Origin: Serripes groenlandicus
Taxonomy: Eukaryota; Mollusca; Bivalvia; Cardiida; Cardiidae
DNA: 64,000 bases
Direction: 5' to 3'
Assembly: GCA_031761405.1 (NCBI GenBank)
Contig: JASEVX010000010.1
Coordinates: forward strand, 6,760,453-6,824,452
The notes under the pieces: generated by a model
What the model saw: the letters and a program-made list of their open reading frames with translations, nothing else
Told to the model about the DNA's origin: nothing
Databases searched by the model: none
Program-made: the position numbers and the translations under genes
In this document: positions 21,370 to 32,824 of the stretch, piece after piece
How positions within the stretch are numbered: position 1 is the first letter of the stretch
Layout of the letters: every line of letters begins with the position of its first letter

Positions 21370-21835
21370 TGTAATGCTTATGTTTTTCACGACTCGTAGG
21401 ACGTATTTGTTCAATGAACTTGAAACTTAACCTTATTCCATAGCAAAGACCGAAAATACGTAGTTTCTTGCCAATAAGTGGTATTCAATTATCAATGACC
21501 ACATGCTCTCATCTAGCGTGAGCAGTTTAGCTTCTATATGCCTATTTGATAGTGTACACTGTATCATGTTCATGTACATGCATCTGACCGTTTCAGATTA
21601 TTTGGGTTCGATACCCTATAGCTTTTTATGAAAAGATCGCTTGGTAGTTTAACGTGTCATTTTTTTCCTGGGAAGTACCAGTACTTGACCTCTAGTTGAG
21701 TGGGATGTATGGTTCTTTTTGCAGGGTTTACTTTCTAAAACTTCCGATAAACGATAGATCAAGTCAAAACAACCTTCAAACATGTGTAGAATATCCAACT
21801 TCCAAGCCCATACACTACTGTAAGTTTCATGTTGG
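21370..21835. other. No gene recognised
   Basis: No supported frame or repeat copy. Confidence 0.4.
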
Positions 21836-21837
21836 AC

Positions 21838-22362
21838 AGATCCAAACCTACGTCAACCATTGTAGAATATAAACCTACGTCTACCATTGTAGAACATAAA
21901 CCTAACCTCCGTCCACCATTGTAGAATATAAACCTTCGTCTACCATTGTATACCATAAACCACAGTATACCATTGTAGAATATAACCCTCCGTCAATCAT
22001 TGTAGAATATAAACCTCCGTCTACCATTGTAGAACATAAACCTCCGTCTATCATTGTAGAAGATAAACCTCCGTCTACCATTGTAGAATATAAACCTCCG
22101 TCTACCAGTGTAGAATATAAGCCTCCATCTACCATTGTAGAACATAAACCTCCGTCTATCATTGTAAAAAATAAACCTCCGTCTACCATTGTAAAATATA
22201 AACCTCCGTCTACCATTGTAGAATATAAAACTCAGTATACCATTGTAGAATATAAACTTGCGTCTACCATTGTAGAATATAAACCTCCGTCTACCATTGT
22301 AAAATATAAATCTCCGACTACCATTGTAAAAATAAACCTCCGTCTACCATTGTAGAATATAC
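21838..22362. repeat. 27-bp minisatellite, about 19 units
   Basis: Unit TAAACCTCCGTCTACCATTG plus TAGAATA, with variants (CAGTATACC, AATCATT, AAAATA). Because 27 is divisible by three, minus-strand frames stay open as MVDGGLYST-type repeats; I treat them as artefacts. Confidence 0.95.
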
Positions 22363-22436
22363 ATTTATACAGTACATTTCACCAAATCGATACTTTTGAA
22401 GAATCGTAACCAAACACAATTGTTTCACTCAATTAT

Positions 22437-22643
22437 GTGGTTAGCGTCGGGGATTTGGAAACCGGGTGTCCCAGGTTCGATCACCAGTCGCGGCTCTACG
22501 GTCATTGTGGAGTGCTCTTGGGCAAGGCACATTTCCTAGCCTAGTACTGGTTTGTTTACCCAGGGATCATGAATAAGTGAACTGTCGCCGTGATATAACT
22601 GAAATAATGTTGAAAAGCGGCGTAAAACCCCAATAAATAAATA
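22437..22643 (+). mobile_element. SINE-A, 5'-truncated, with 13-bp target duplication
   Basis: Begins within the head at GTGGTTAGCGTCGGGG, with B-box GGTTCGATC, GGGCAAGGCACATTTCCTAG and CAGGGATCATGAATAAG, then the tail GTGATATAACTGAAATAATG and (AATA)n. TTCACTCAATTAT at 22424-22436 and 22644-22656 is the target duplication, showing LINE-type retrotransposition of a shortened copy. Confidence 0.92.
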
Positions 22644-22656
22644 TTCACTCAATTAT

Positions 22657-24335
22657 ATTTTAAGAATCGCAATACTCAATGACAAAGTAGTTTATTTATC
22701 CAAACTATAACCGTTTTTATAGAAAATATACTTTCGAGTTGTGGAAACTTTCTTTTGTTGTTCAGTATACGTAGCATAATTATAACAATATCAATATGGG
22801 GGAATGGGTCAAGGAGTGAAACTAAATTAAGGATACCATGCTTGAAGGGACACACGTAGGTTCAAATCAATACAGGATTTTTACCCTGCTGGCATTAGAT
22901 TGTGTGCACTCATTCAGAAATCTGTTTTCAAGTTTACTTATGTTAAATTGTAAAGGTTTTTTCAGTCTCACATAGAGTGTTGTAGCGTATGAAATGTGTT
23001 TCTCACAAGTACTGTGACAAAAATATAAGTGACGTTCAGTCGTGAAATGTCAAGTTTAGTCCTGAAACTATTTGGTTTACTGTTTAAATTGACTGCAACT
23101 TTAATGTGTCATACAAGCTGAAGTTTCTTAATCTTTTACTAATAAACGGTTTTAATTCTGCTCTGACTAGATCAATTAGGTAACAAAAAAACCCACACGT
23201 AGGTGCTTAAATATTAACATATATTAAGGTTTAATGCCTCTAGTTATAAGTTAAATATGACATAAGCTTTGGAAGGAGAGCGGGGAGTTTATTCTCCTTC
23301 CAGTTTAGCAGAAGTATGATAACAAAGACGGGAGTATATAAATGTACGATGTAAATTTAAAAAGTTTAAATGTAATTTTATATACATGTATTAAAATGTT
23401 TTTTTATGAGCTTTTAACCACTATCCTTTTAAGATTTAGCAGAGGTAGCGAATTGGGAAGTTATTAGAGTTCCTTGTTTGAACATGCCAAAGGGATTAAC
23501 TACCCGAGTCTAACGGTCGAAATGTTATATAGCCTTTGTACTCGAGAGTTAACTCCCCTCTAAAATTTCATTCTTAAAATAGTCGATTGTGTAAGCGAAA
23601 TAAATTAAGTATCACAATTTAGTATTTTAAATTTTATGAAATTAAAACAAAAAGTTCACATGTATAGTCAACATATAGCAAGAATGCAATGGTGTGAGTG
23701 AACAACTGTATGGAGAGGAACGTTTTAAGTTTAGAAATACAACAGAAATAAATAGGAAAAAACATCCCCCGAAACTTTTTTCTGAGCTTTGATGAATCGA
23801 GTCGTCAGAGCAGTAAACCAAACAATTAAAAAAGCGTAGCCTTGGAAGTTGGGGGGAAAGTGCACTCCGTAAATCAACCTATAAAAAAAGCGTAGCCTAG
23901 GAAGTTGGGGAACAGTTATTAAATAAAAAATTAAATGTGTCTAAAGTTTCGTAAGAACGGTAGAAGACATACGTATTTTGTATCTTGTTGTTTCTTAAGT
24001 CAGTTAATACAATTTATTCATTTATAAACGTTGTTTTTTTCCAACATATTACAGAGTTTTTCTTTACAATAATAATGTTGGTTGCTCCCTTTTCGATTAC
24101 GTCGATTGGTACAACTGAAGTCATATTACAACAAATACGAATCAATTCAAAATGAGAGTGTAAGAACATCAATGGATCTTCAAATGTACCGGAAATGTTG
24201 AGCCTGAAATAGACTTAACATGGATTATCATATATTCTGAAAAGAAAAGAGCAACATCTTGATGTATGACTGTACACAAGCCTCGAACCCATATGATAAA
24301 TTATTCATGCAGTGAAAGCAATACCATCGAAAAGT
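22657..24335. other. No gene recognised; small duplication and hairpin
   Basis: AT-rich. AAAAAAGCGTAGCCTNGGAA plus GTTGGGG occurs twice (near 23828 and 23885). GGAAGGAGA and TCTCCTTCC pair across a short loop near 23271-23301. No supported reading frame. Confidence 0.5.
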
Positions 24336-26232
24336 CTGGTACCCGGCGTACTATAGTAAATAACTACGTCTGGTACCCGGCGTACTATAGTAAATAACTA
24401 CGTCTGGTACCCGGCGTACTATAGTAAAATAACTACGTCTAGTACCCGGCGTACTATAGTAAATAACTACGTGTAGTACCCGGCGTACTATAGTAAAATA
24501 ACTACGTCTGGTACCCGGCGTACTATAGTAAATAACTACGTCTAGTACCCGGCGTACTATAGTAAATAACTACGTCTGGTACCCGGCGTATTATAGTAAA
24601 TAACTACGTCTAGTACCCGGCGTACTATAGTAAATAACTACGTCTGGTACCCGGCGTACTATAGTAAAATAACTACGTCTGGTACCCGGCGTACTATAGT
24701 AAATAACTACGTCTAGTACCCTGCGTATTATAGTAAATAACTACGTCTGGTACCCGGCGTACTATAGTAAATAACTACGTCTGGTACCTGGCGTATTATA
24801 GTAAATAACTACGTCTGGTACCCGGCGTACTATAGTAAAATAACTACGTCTGGTACCCTGCGTACTATAGTAAAATAACTACATCTAGTACCCGGCGTAC
24901 TATAGTTAATAACTACGTCTAGTACCCTGCGTATTATAGTAAATAACTACGTCTAGTACTCGGCGTACTATAGTTAATAACTACGTCTGGTACCCGGCGT
25001 ATTATAGTAAATAACTACGTCTAGTACCCGGCGTACTATAGTAAATAACTACGTCTTGTACTCGGCGTATTATAGTAAATAACTACGTCTAGTACCCGGC
25101 GTACTATAGTAAATAACTACGTCTAGTACCCTGCGTATTATAGTAAATAACTACGTCTGGTACCCGGCGTACTATAGTAAATAACTACGTCTAGTACCCT
25201 GCGTATTATAGTAAATAACTACGTCTAGTACCCTGCGTATTATAGTAAATAACTACGTCTAGTACCCGGCGTACTATAGTAAAATAACTACGTCTAGTAC
25301 CCTGCGTATTATAGTAAATAACTACGTCTAGTACCCTGCGTATTATAGTAAATAACTACGTCTAGTACCCTGCGTATTATAGTAAATAACTACGTCTGGT
25401 ACCCGGCGTACTATAGTAAAATAACTACATCTAGTACCCGGCGTATTATAGTAAATAACTACGTCTGGTACCCGGCGTACTTTAGTAAAATAGCTACGTC
25501 TGGTACCCGGCGTACTATAGTAAATAACTACGTCTGGTACCCGGCGTACTATAGTAAATAACTACGTCTGGTACCCGGCGTACTATAGTAAATAACTACG
25601 TCTGGTACCCGGCGTACTATAGTAAAATAACTTCGTCTGGTACCAGGCGTATTATAGTAAAAAACTACGACTGGTACCCGGCGTACTATAGTAAATAACT
25701 ACGTCTAGTACCCTGCGTATTATAGTAAATAACTACGTCTAGTACTCGGCGTACTATAGTAAATAACTACGGCTGGTACCCGGCGTATTATAGTAAATAA
25801 CTACGTCTGGTACCCGGCGTACTATAGTAAATAACTACGTCTAGTACCCTGCGTATTATAGTAAATAACTACGTCTAGTACTCGTATAGTAAATAACTAC
25901 GTCTAGTACCCGGCGTACTATAGTAAATAACTACATCTAGTACCCGGTGTACTATAGTAAATAACTACGTCTAGTACCCTGCGTATTATAGTAAATAACT
26001 ACGTCTAGTACTCGTATAGTAAATAACTACGTCTCGTACCCGGCGTACTATAGTAAATAACTACGTCTAGTACTCGTATAGTAAATAACTACGTCTCGTA
26101 CCCGGCGTACTATAGTAAATAACTACGTCTGGTACCCGGCGGACTATAGTAAATAACTACGTCTGGTACCCGGCGTATTATAGTAAATAACTACGTCTGG
26201 TACCCGGCGTATTATAGTAAATAACTACGTCT
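24336..26232. repeat. 34-bp satellite array, about 55 units
   Basis: Unit CTGGTACCCGGCGTACTATA plus GTAAATAACTACGT. Main variable sites are CTGG/CTAG, CCCGG/CCCTG and GTACTA/GTATTA, plus an extra A in AAAATAA. The CCCTG and GTATTA variants tend to occur together, so there are at least two unit types. A few 28-bp short units (CTCGTATAG) cluster near 25880-26090. There are no spacers, so it is not a CRISPR array. Confidence 0.97.
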
Positions 26233-26244
26233 GACATCAATCTC

Positions 26245-26420
26245 ATTAATAATAATACTTTATTTATTAGATGGTGAATCGTTTTAAAGCTAATTTACAA
26301 TGGGGGTCATCATTAATACCGAAGCGGTGAGTGTCGAGTGTTCCGATTGTATAGAACCGAGCTTTGGTTGTATCGTGAGCTCCCACTGGACAACTTGCTA
26401 ATGAGTATTAAATTGAGTCG
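26245..26420 (-). mobile_element. Putative LINE 3' end
   Basis: AATAATACTTTATTTATTAG reads on the minus strand as an AATAAAG end with a (TAA)-type tail. GAGTGTTCCGATTGTATAGA and ATCGTGAG resemble 56360-56415, where a similar end is present. The coding part is absent. Confidence 0.45.
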
Positions 26421-26529
26421 AAACTATTGTTTTGTGACTTAATACTTTCGGTGAAATTCTGACCTCGCAATCTCGGGCAACTCAGCCGAAAGAACTTGTC
26501 CAACACAATAGTTTCCCATACAAATGCCA

Positions 26530-26885
26530 TAACCTATAATATTGTATCACGTTGTTGCATTACCATATTTAGACAGTATACATGCATTCATATTGAACCC
26601 GATGAAATTCAAATGAAGATCACATTGCCTAAAACACTACTAATATAAATCATGTTTTATATTATATCGCGGTGTCGCCTTACCATATTTAGACAGTATA
26701 CATGCATTTCATATTGTACCAGATAATATTCAAATAAAGATCTCTTTCATAGAACCATAACTACTAGATCATGTTTCATATTATATCCAGGTATCGCCTT
26801 ACTATATTTTGACAGTAAACATTTTTTTTCATATAGTATGTACCCCACAATATATCCAAATAAAAATCCCTTTACCTTTTATGAA
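26530..26885. repeat. ~120-bp unit repeated three times, diverged
   Basis: Each unit has TCGCCTTACCATATTTAGAC (or variant), ACAGTATACATGCATTTCAT, a CAAATAAAGATC-type block and ATCATGTTTTATATTATATC. AT-rich; family unknown. Confidence 0.7.
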
Positions 26886-26889
26886 AACC

Positions 26890-27310
26890 GCGTTGTCGTG
26901 TAGTCTCGTTTTGATTAAAGTGTATAGGCCAGTATCGGGCAGGAAGTCATACACGGAAATCGCATCTGCAAACATTTAACAATTAATATATCATGACAGT
27001 TTTATAAGAAGACGTTGTACATTGACAGTCTTGTCAATTGCACGCAATGATATTGTGGTTTTATCTAAATACGTTTTATGAAAATTAGTTGCCCGTTTTG
27101 TGTGTGGAGCTTTTTTTTTTTTATCTCAAAATCGCTCCCGAACATTGACACTACGCCGTTATTTGTGTCTAATTTCTATTATCGGACTAGTAATAGCTAC
27201 ATGGATATAAATTAAATACAGTGTGTGTGTCTCTCATCGAATTTAAATTCAATAGGGAGTTGACTTTGGGCTATTAAAACAGTCAGCTATTAATGTAAGT
27301 ATTAAACTAT
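26890..27310. other. No gene recognised
   Basis: AT-rich with a T12 run near 27110; no supported gene. Confidence 0.4.
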
Positions 27311-27313
27311 TTA

Positions 27314-27570
27314 TTAACCCATTTCCTCATACGACAATTCTGCAGCAGACGACTTTGAAAACATAGAAAATCTCTATAATTGAATGGATAACCTATGACA
27401 AAAAGTGGAAAACATTGTGGCAAAAGGAGTAATTGCCCGTCTTGTGCAATTTCTTCTTTTGTCACTATGTTTTCAAAAAGCCGTCTGCTGCAGAGGCGTC
27501 AGAAAACGTCTATATGAGGGAAAGTGTTTCCTCATACACATATTCAGCAGACGACTTTTAAAAAAAAATG
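27314..27570 (-). mobile_element. MITE-1 followed by a second MITE-1 start
   Basis: TTAA-CCCATTTCCTCATACGACAATTC start, ATTGAATGGATAACCTATGAC, hairpin with apex GCCCGTCTTGTGC, then GTCTGCTGCAGAGGCGTC and GAGGGAAAGTG. At ~27528 it runs into TTTCCTCATACACATATTCA and CAGCAGACGACTTTT, the beginning of another, truncated copy. Confidence 0.85.
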
Positions 27571-27669
27571 TGTGTTTATCTAGTGTTAAAGCATATACAA
27601 TTATGCTGTTTATGGGTTATAGATGATTTCAGGTATGTCACAGAAAACTAACATTATTTTTTCAATATC

Positions 27670-27938
27670 TAGATCTCTACAAAAGGGGCGTTTTGCATGT
27701 TCTAAAATCCGTATTTGACCTTACAACCCTATGTGGTGGGTAGAGCTCTAGATAAGGGGCGTTTAACATGTTCTAAAATCCTTATTTGTCAATGTAATCC
27801 TATGTTGTGGGTACTCAAAAGAATCGTCTCAGTGAGACGATTCTTTTGAGTACCCACAACATAGGGTTTGCTTTAATAATAAGAGAGAAATTGTGGGGAA
27901 AAGAGCTGAATACCCCTCCTTATCTGGACCTCTGTACA
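27670..27938 (+). mobile_element. MITE-3 with partly duplicated left end
   Basis: The left block (AAGGGGCGTTTTGCATGTTC, TAAAATCCGTATTTGAC) appears twice (from ~27680 and ~27752). Then comes a perfect 67-bp palindrome at 27799-27865: 33-bp arms CCTATGTTGTGGGTACTCAA... around one central G. The right end CCTCCTTATCTGG mirrors the left CTAGATAAGGGGCG. No coding capacity. Confidence 0.85.
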
Positions 27939-27939
27939 G

Positions 27940-28648
27940 TAACAGTAACAGTAACACACATCATGGATAATATATTATTATATTTTCATCGCCTCGTTGG
28001 CTCTGACTCTTCAACAGACGACTCCCATACACAATCTGAGAAAATAAGGATTTATTATTTATCAGCATTCTCTCGTTCCCCTTCAATTTATTTTCCCTGT
28101 CTTGAGGACATTTATGCTAGGTAACATTGTCCAACCCCGTTATTTTCGTGAATACATGAATTAATCTCGTGCGAACACGTGCACACATCATTGGGTCCCC
28201 TGCACTCGAAAATAGATGGGCACGTCGCTATCGTCGCTGTTTGTGGGTTGTTGGTATATACAGCGGGACCGTGTAATAAGTACGTCATTTCGTCTTTACT
28301 TTATTTAGTTTCTGGTATTTTTCCGTTTATTATTGTTTATTTTATTTAGTCAAAGCATTTATCATGTTATCCATGTACAACAATAGTTACCAAACTGGAA
28401 TTAAATTGTCTTCTCGGCACACATATCAACCTACTACTTAATGTTATCATCCTGAATTAAAAAATCAAATTGAAAACATCAACTGTCACATAAAAATGAT
28501 AACAAAAACCAAGGTCCACCGGATTGAAAAAAGTGCAGAGCTTTGTGAGAGGTAGAGACTTTACACATCACTACATAATTCCTACAACTCACATATTCTT
28601 CAATTATTTACTTAACTTCAAACTCATGTTGTGACTTAAAGAAATAAA
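27940..28648. other. No gene recognised
   Basis: A plus-strand frame running from the MITE-3 palindrome to 28124 has no recognisable domain. The rest is AT-rich. Confidence 0.4.
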
Positions 28649-28649
28649 G

Positions 28650-28910
28650 CCTATATCGGGGGCTTGGCGTGAAACGGTTGTAACTAAAAATGGTATTTTT
28701 TTTACCAAGGTTAATCACCTTGCCATAAAGTCTTTATAAGCGTTAAATCATTTTTCTTGGTAAACAATGGAAATTTAGGTGCCATTGCTCGTTCTGAGCA
28801 ATGGCACCTAAATTTGCATTGTTTACAAATGGGTCAAAATTGCTCCTAAACAAGGATTTCAAAATAGGTTTTTAGTTACAACCGTTTCACATTAAGCCCT
28901 CGATATCAGG
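28650..28910. mobile_element. MITE-5
   Basis: Ends CCTATATCGGGGGCTTGG... and ...AAGCCCTCGATATCAGG are inverted repeats that share GTGAAACGGTTGTAACTAAA. A central hairpin at 28760-28826 has 31-bp arms (GTAAACAATG, AAATTTAGGTGCCATTGCTC) around GTTCT, with one mismatch. Its apex GCTCGTTCTGAGC resembles that of MITE-1. Confidence 0.88.
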
Positions 28911-28929
28911 TATTATACACAACAAATAT

Positions 28930-29097
28930 AGAAGACATGTATGCAAAATATTATAAAAAGGGAATGGCCTTGTCTAAGTTGAGAGAACTTGTGGCCAGAC
29001 CCTTTTTGCCTATATATTCTTTTACTTTTGTACTATTGTATGTTTGTACTGTGTACATGTATATTGGCAATATAATATGTTTAAAGTAAAGTAAAGT
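28930..29097 (+). mobile_element. Putative LINE 3' UTR with TAAAG tail
   Basis: GGGAATGGCCTTGTCTAAGT, a pyrimidine-rich TGTACTATTGTATGTTTGTA stretch, and a terminal TTTAAAGTAAAGTAAAG tail. This is the layout of a CR1/L2-like 3' end. The same TTTAAAGTAAAG tail is the spacer of the array at 30741-31439. Confidence 0.5.
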
Positions 29098-29100
29098 TGA

Positions 29101-29354
29101 GCCGTTTAACGAGAAAACCAACATTATGGACTCTGCGTAATGTCTCGACCCAAATCCACAGTCTGCGCAGGTTAATCCGGGCCGTCACATTCCGTCTCAG
29201 GGGCATAGAGGTATAGAGTAATGATTCCTGAAATAGAAAAGCCAAAGGATGCGAAAAGTGCCTGCCCGGATTGAGCCTGCGTGGCATGCTTAGGCTGACC
29301 CGGGTCGATACTTTACGCAGAGTCCATAATGTTGGTTTTTCTCGTGCAATGGCT
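29101..29354 (-). mobile_element. MITE-4, full length
   Basis: GCCGTTTAACGAGAAAACC start, ACATTATGGACTCTGCGTAA, central ATTCCTGAAATAGAAAAG, and TTACGCAGAGTCCATAATGT with a CTCGTGCAATGGCT end. Orientation is opposite to 21108-21365 by the GGAATCATT centre. It directly follows the TAAAG tail of the LINE end. Confidence 0.85.
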
Positions 29355-29664
29355 GATATACGAAATGCACGCAGGTACCTCACCTAGTTATATTATAGTG
29401 CAATGGTTCAACTGATGTTTACGTTCGTCCGAGGTAAAATTCACATTCAACGATGGAAGTAAATTGACTACTTGATGAACGATACAATACAAATACAATG
29501 CAAACTATTTTAAGTTTAATCATGTACAAACATAGAGTGCACATAGCAAAATACAAAAGTACAAAGAATATTGGTGAAGTTGTAGTGTTCAACATGTCAG
29601 ATAGTGTAAAGAAGATTTGTTATTAAATGATCTAAACATCCATATGAATATAAGTAGTAAAGGT
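29355..29664. other. No gene recognised
   Basis: AT-rich spacer. Confidence 0.4.
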
Positions 29665-29904
29665 TTAACCCTTTGCCTTTCCCTAATATAGACGCATTCT
29701 GACGCCTCTGCAGTAGGCGGCTTTTTGAAAACATATTGACAAAAGAAGAAATTGCTCAAAACGAGCAATTTCTCCCTTTGCCACAATGTTTTCCACTTTC
29801 AGTCATAGGTTATAAATCCATTCAGTTATAGATATTTTCTATTTTTTGACAAAATATGCTCAAATTCATCTGCTGCAGAATTATCACACGAGGAAAAGGG
29901 TTAA
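29665..29904 (+). mobile_element. MITE-1, full length
   Basis: TTAA on both sides. Start CCCTTTGCCTTTCCCTAATA has a small internal duplication. GACGCCTCTGCAGTAGGCGG, hairpin apex GCTCAAAACGAGC, GTCATAGGTTAT and end CGAGGAAAAGGG-TTAA. The hairpin itself is near perfect. Confidence 0.92.
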
Positions 29905-29989
29905 CGGTTTAACACGGTGTGTTTACAATTAGCTTAGCTTGAAGGCTAAACAGTAAACGATGTCGAACTCGTGTAACGACGCCTAGTAA

Positions 29990-30182
29990 CCATTTCTCTG
30001 CCAAAGGCACTTAAAGGCTTTTGCAAACAGTGCAGATTCAGGCGAGCTGCCTCTCCTAAAACCTGCATTGTTTGCCACTCAGACATTAAATTTTACCCAA
30101 ATGTCCTGTTGGACGAAAAATGGACTGGTCCAAATTTCAACATGGAAGGGTCGTCTTTGTGAGACTCGGCAGTGAAAGGGTT
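29990..30182. mobile_element. Distant MITE-2 relative
   Basis: GCCAAAGGCACTTAAAGGC, GCAAACAGTGCAGATTCAGG, CGAGCTGCCTCTCC, GCATTGTTTGCC, AACATGGAAGGGTCGTC and GGCAGTGAAAGGGTT follow MITE-2 order, but with different ends and hairpin. Probably a separate TTAA subfamily. Confidence 0.55.
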
Positions 30183-30323
30183 TATTGTGAATGAAGATCG
30201 GAAAACAACTAGAAATACATTGTTAAACAGGACCTAATACCGTGCTTTCAAAATCACCTACTGTGGAAGTGTATAGACTATACCTGAACCACGGTCCGGT
30301 AGCACAGGTATAATATAATCTAC

Positions 30324-30555
30324 TTAACCCTTTCCCACATGATGACGCTTTCTGACGCCTCTGAAGCAGAAGACTTGTGAAAACGTTGTGGTAAAAGGTG
30401 TAATTGCTCATGGTGAGCAATTTCACCTTTTGCCACAAAGTTTTCAACTCAATTTTCAACTCATTACACTTGCATTTATAGAGATATTCCATATATTAAT
30501 ATTACTTTTTTCAAAGTCTTCTGCTACAGATTTGTTGTATGTGGGAAACGGTTGA
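30324..30555 (+). mobile_element. MITE-1 (CCCACATA subtype)
   Basis: TTAA-CCCTTTCCCACATGATGACGC start, GACGCCTCTGAAGCAGAAG, hairpin apex GCTCATGGTGAGC, then a body with ATTTTCAACTC and ATAGAGATATTCC and end GTGGGAAACGG-TTGA. Confidence 0.9.
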
Positions 30556-30740
30556 TATATGAAGGAACAGTATGGTTCCATGTTTTAATGGTTATTTGTG
30601 TTTGTTTACATACAACGGAAACTATATATGTGAACCATTCAAGTGTAGGATGTAAAATCCGATACTACTTTCATTGTCAAAGTATTTATCTTACAAATAA
30701 AACGGAAATGAGCCGTTCCACAACAAAACCAACATTATGT

Positions 30741-31439
30741 TTAAAGTAAAGTAAAGTAAAGTATATATGAGCCGTTTAACAACAAAACCAACATTATGTT
30801 TAAAGTAAAGTAAAGTATATAGGAGCCGTTTAACAAGAAAACCAACATTATGTTTAAAGTAAAGAAAAGTAAAGAATATATGAGCCGTTTAACAAGAAAA
30901 CCAACATTATGTTTAAAGTAAAGTAAAGAAAAGTAAAGAATATATGAGCCGTTTAACAAGAAAACCAACATTATGTTTAAAGTAAAGTAAAGAAAAGTAA
31001 AGAATATATGAGCCGTTTAACAAGAAAACCAACATTATGTTTAAAGTAAAGTAAAGAAAAGTAAAGAATATATGAGCCGTTTAACAACAAAACCAACATT
31101 ATGTTTAAAGTAAAGTAAAGAAAAGTAAAGAATATATGAGCCGTTTAACAACAAAACCAACATTATGTTTAAAGTAAAGTAAAGAATATATGAGCCGTTT
31201 AACAAGAAAACCAACATTATGTTTAAAGTAAAGTAAAGAAAAGTAAAGAATATATGAGCCGTTTAACAAGAAAACCAACATTATGTTTAAAGTAAAGTAA
31301 AGAATATATGAGCCGTTTAACAACAAAACCAACATTATGTTTAAAGTAAAGTAAAGAAAAGTAAAGAATATATGAGCCGTTTAACAAGAAAACCAACATT
31401 ATGTTTAAAGTAAAGTAAAGAAAAGTAAAGTATATATGA
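30741..31439. repeat. Tandem array built from a MITE-4 end plus LINE tail
   Basis: About 12 units of ~48-66 bp. Each is the MITE-4 terminus (GAGCCGTTTAACAAGAAAAC, CAACATTATG) joined to TTTAAAGTAAAGTAAAG and variable GAAAAGTAAAG blocks. The final unit continues into the intact MITE-4 at 31440. Minus-strand frames reading NIMLVFLLNGSYILYF are artefacts. Confidence 0.92.
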
Positions 31440-31690
31440 GCCGTTTAACAAGAAAACCAACATTATGGACTCTGCGTAATGTGTCGACCCAGATCCACAG
31501 TCCGCGCAGGCTAATCCGGGCCGACATATTCCGTCTCAAGGGGATAGAGGTAAGAGTAATGATTCCTGCAACAGAAAATCCACAGCAGGCGAAAATTGTC
31601 TATCCGGGTTAGCCTGCGTGGCATGCGTTGGCTGATCCCTGTCGATACTATACGCCGAGTCCACACTGTTGGTTTTCTCGTTGAACGGCG
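31440..31690 (-). mobile_element. MITE-4, full length, seed of the preceding array
   Basis: GCCGTTTAACAAGAAAACC start, GGACTCTGCGTAATGTGTC, GATTCCTGCAACAGAAAATC centre, ATACTATACGCCGAGTCC and TTTTCTCGTTGAACGGC end. Confidence 0.88.
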
Positions 31691-31694
31691 CATG

Positions 31695-32115
31695 TCTTTC
31701 AGCAATCAGCAATTAAATAAGTTAACAGTGAACTTGCAGCTACTGACAAGTTATTATGACCACCGGAAGACTATGCAAATATCACTATGAGCCCGTGTGT
31801 ATTAGGTTCATGTATTAGTGTTAAGGTTTAATCTCTTCTCACGTCACGCATATGAATGGTTTATGTACATCTTAAATATGTATAATGGGCCGGAGGCCTA
31901 CACTACCGAATAAAACAATGGTATCATATTTATATTTGTTTTTATTCGTGCCAAGAGGTACAAGTTGACTTTGGTGAACGGTATATATCACCACAGCCTG
32001 ATCAAGAGCTACACTGTTTATATATTACTAACATGATCTTGATATAAGTTGTTGTTCCCTTGTGCAGGTTATGATAAGACGGAATTGATAATATACTGGC
32101 TGATCTGAACATACG
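31695..32115. other. No gene recognised
   Basis: No supported frame or recognised repeat. Confidence 0.4.
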
Positions 32116-32122
32116 CTACAGC

Positions 32123-32437
32123 TCTAGAAAGAGGGCAGTTTTATCTTCTAAAATCCGTATTTGACATTAAAATCCTATGTTGTGGGTACTCAAGAATCGT
32201 CTTCTAAGTGAGACGATTCTTTTGAGTACCAACAACATAGGATTTGGTTCAGTAATAAGAGAAATTATCTTCTAAAATCCGTATTTGACATTAAAATCCT
32301 ATGTTGTGGGTACTCAAAAGAATCGTCTTCTAAGTGAGACGATTCTTTTGAGTACCAACAACATAGGATTTGGTTGAGTAATAAGAGAAATTGTGTCGGG
32401 AAAAGACCTGCTCACTCCTTCGTATCTAGTCCTCTGA
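32123..32437 (+). mobile_element. MITE-3 with the hairpin module duplicated
   Basis: TTATCTTCTAAAATCCGTAT followed by the ATGTTGTGGGTACTCAA palindrome occurs twice in tandem, about 120 bp apart. The second palindrome is more complete than the first. The right end is ACTCCTTCGTATCTAG. Apex sequence is TCGTCTTCTAAGTGAGACGA. Confidence 0.85.
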
Positions 32438-32634
32438 TACGCTGTTCAGAGAAGCCTACATTTATTTAACCATGGACAGGCTCATATAATATGAAGCCGG
32501 TCGTAAATAATATACCCCTAGAAGTTCGGTATTCGTGTCGCGTATCGCAAATAGTCACCGATTCAAAATGATACTTTATATAGGCAATTTAACCAATATC
32601 CCACTCTTCAGGGCGTAAACCACACCCAATATAA

Positions 32635-32795
32635 AACACAGACGACTTTAACACATCTATATTCAACTATGGACATTCTCTATATAATTATAATTAGAGT
32701 TGAAAACATTGAGGTAAAACGTGAAATTGCTCATTACGAGCAATTTCTCGTTTTGCCACAATAGTTTCAAATGTCGTCTGCTGCGGAATTATAAA
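32635..32795 (-). mobile_element. MITE-1, ends lost
   Basis: CAGACGACTTTAACACATC, ATTAGAGTTGAAAACATTGA, hairpin apex GCTCATTACGAGC, then GTCGTCTGCTGCGGAATT. The TTAA termini are not recognisable. Confidence 0.75.
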
Positions 32796-32824
32796 AACTT
32801 GATAAACATAAGAAGTGTTGCATG

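Noticed and set aside
21838..22362. Minus-strand MVDGGLYST repeat protein
   Set aside because: The 27-bp period keeps the frame open; no start context, no non-repeat domain.
24336..26232. CRISPR-like array
   Set aside because: Units are contiguous with no unique spacers and the sequence is eukaryotic; it is a satellite.
27807..28124. 105-codon plus-strand frame
   Set aside because: Begins inside the MITE-3 palindrome; no domain.
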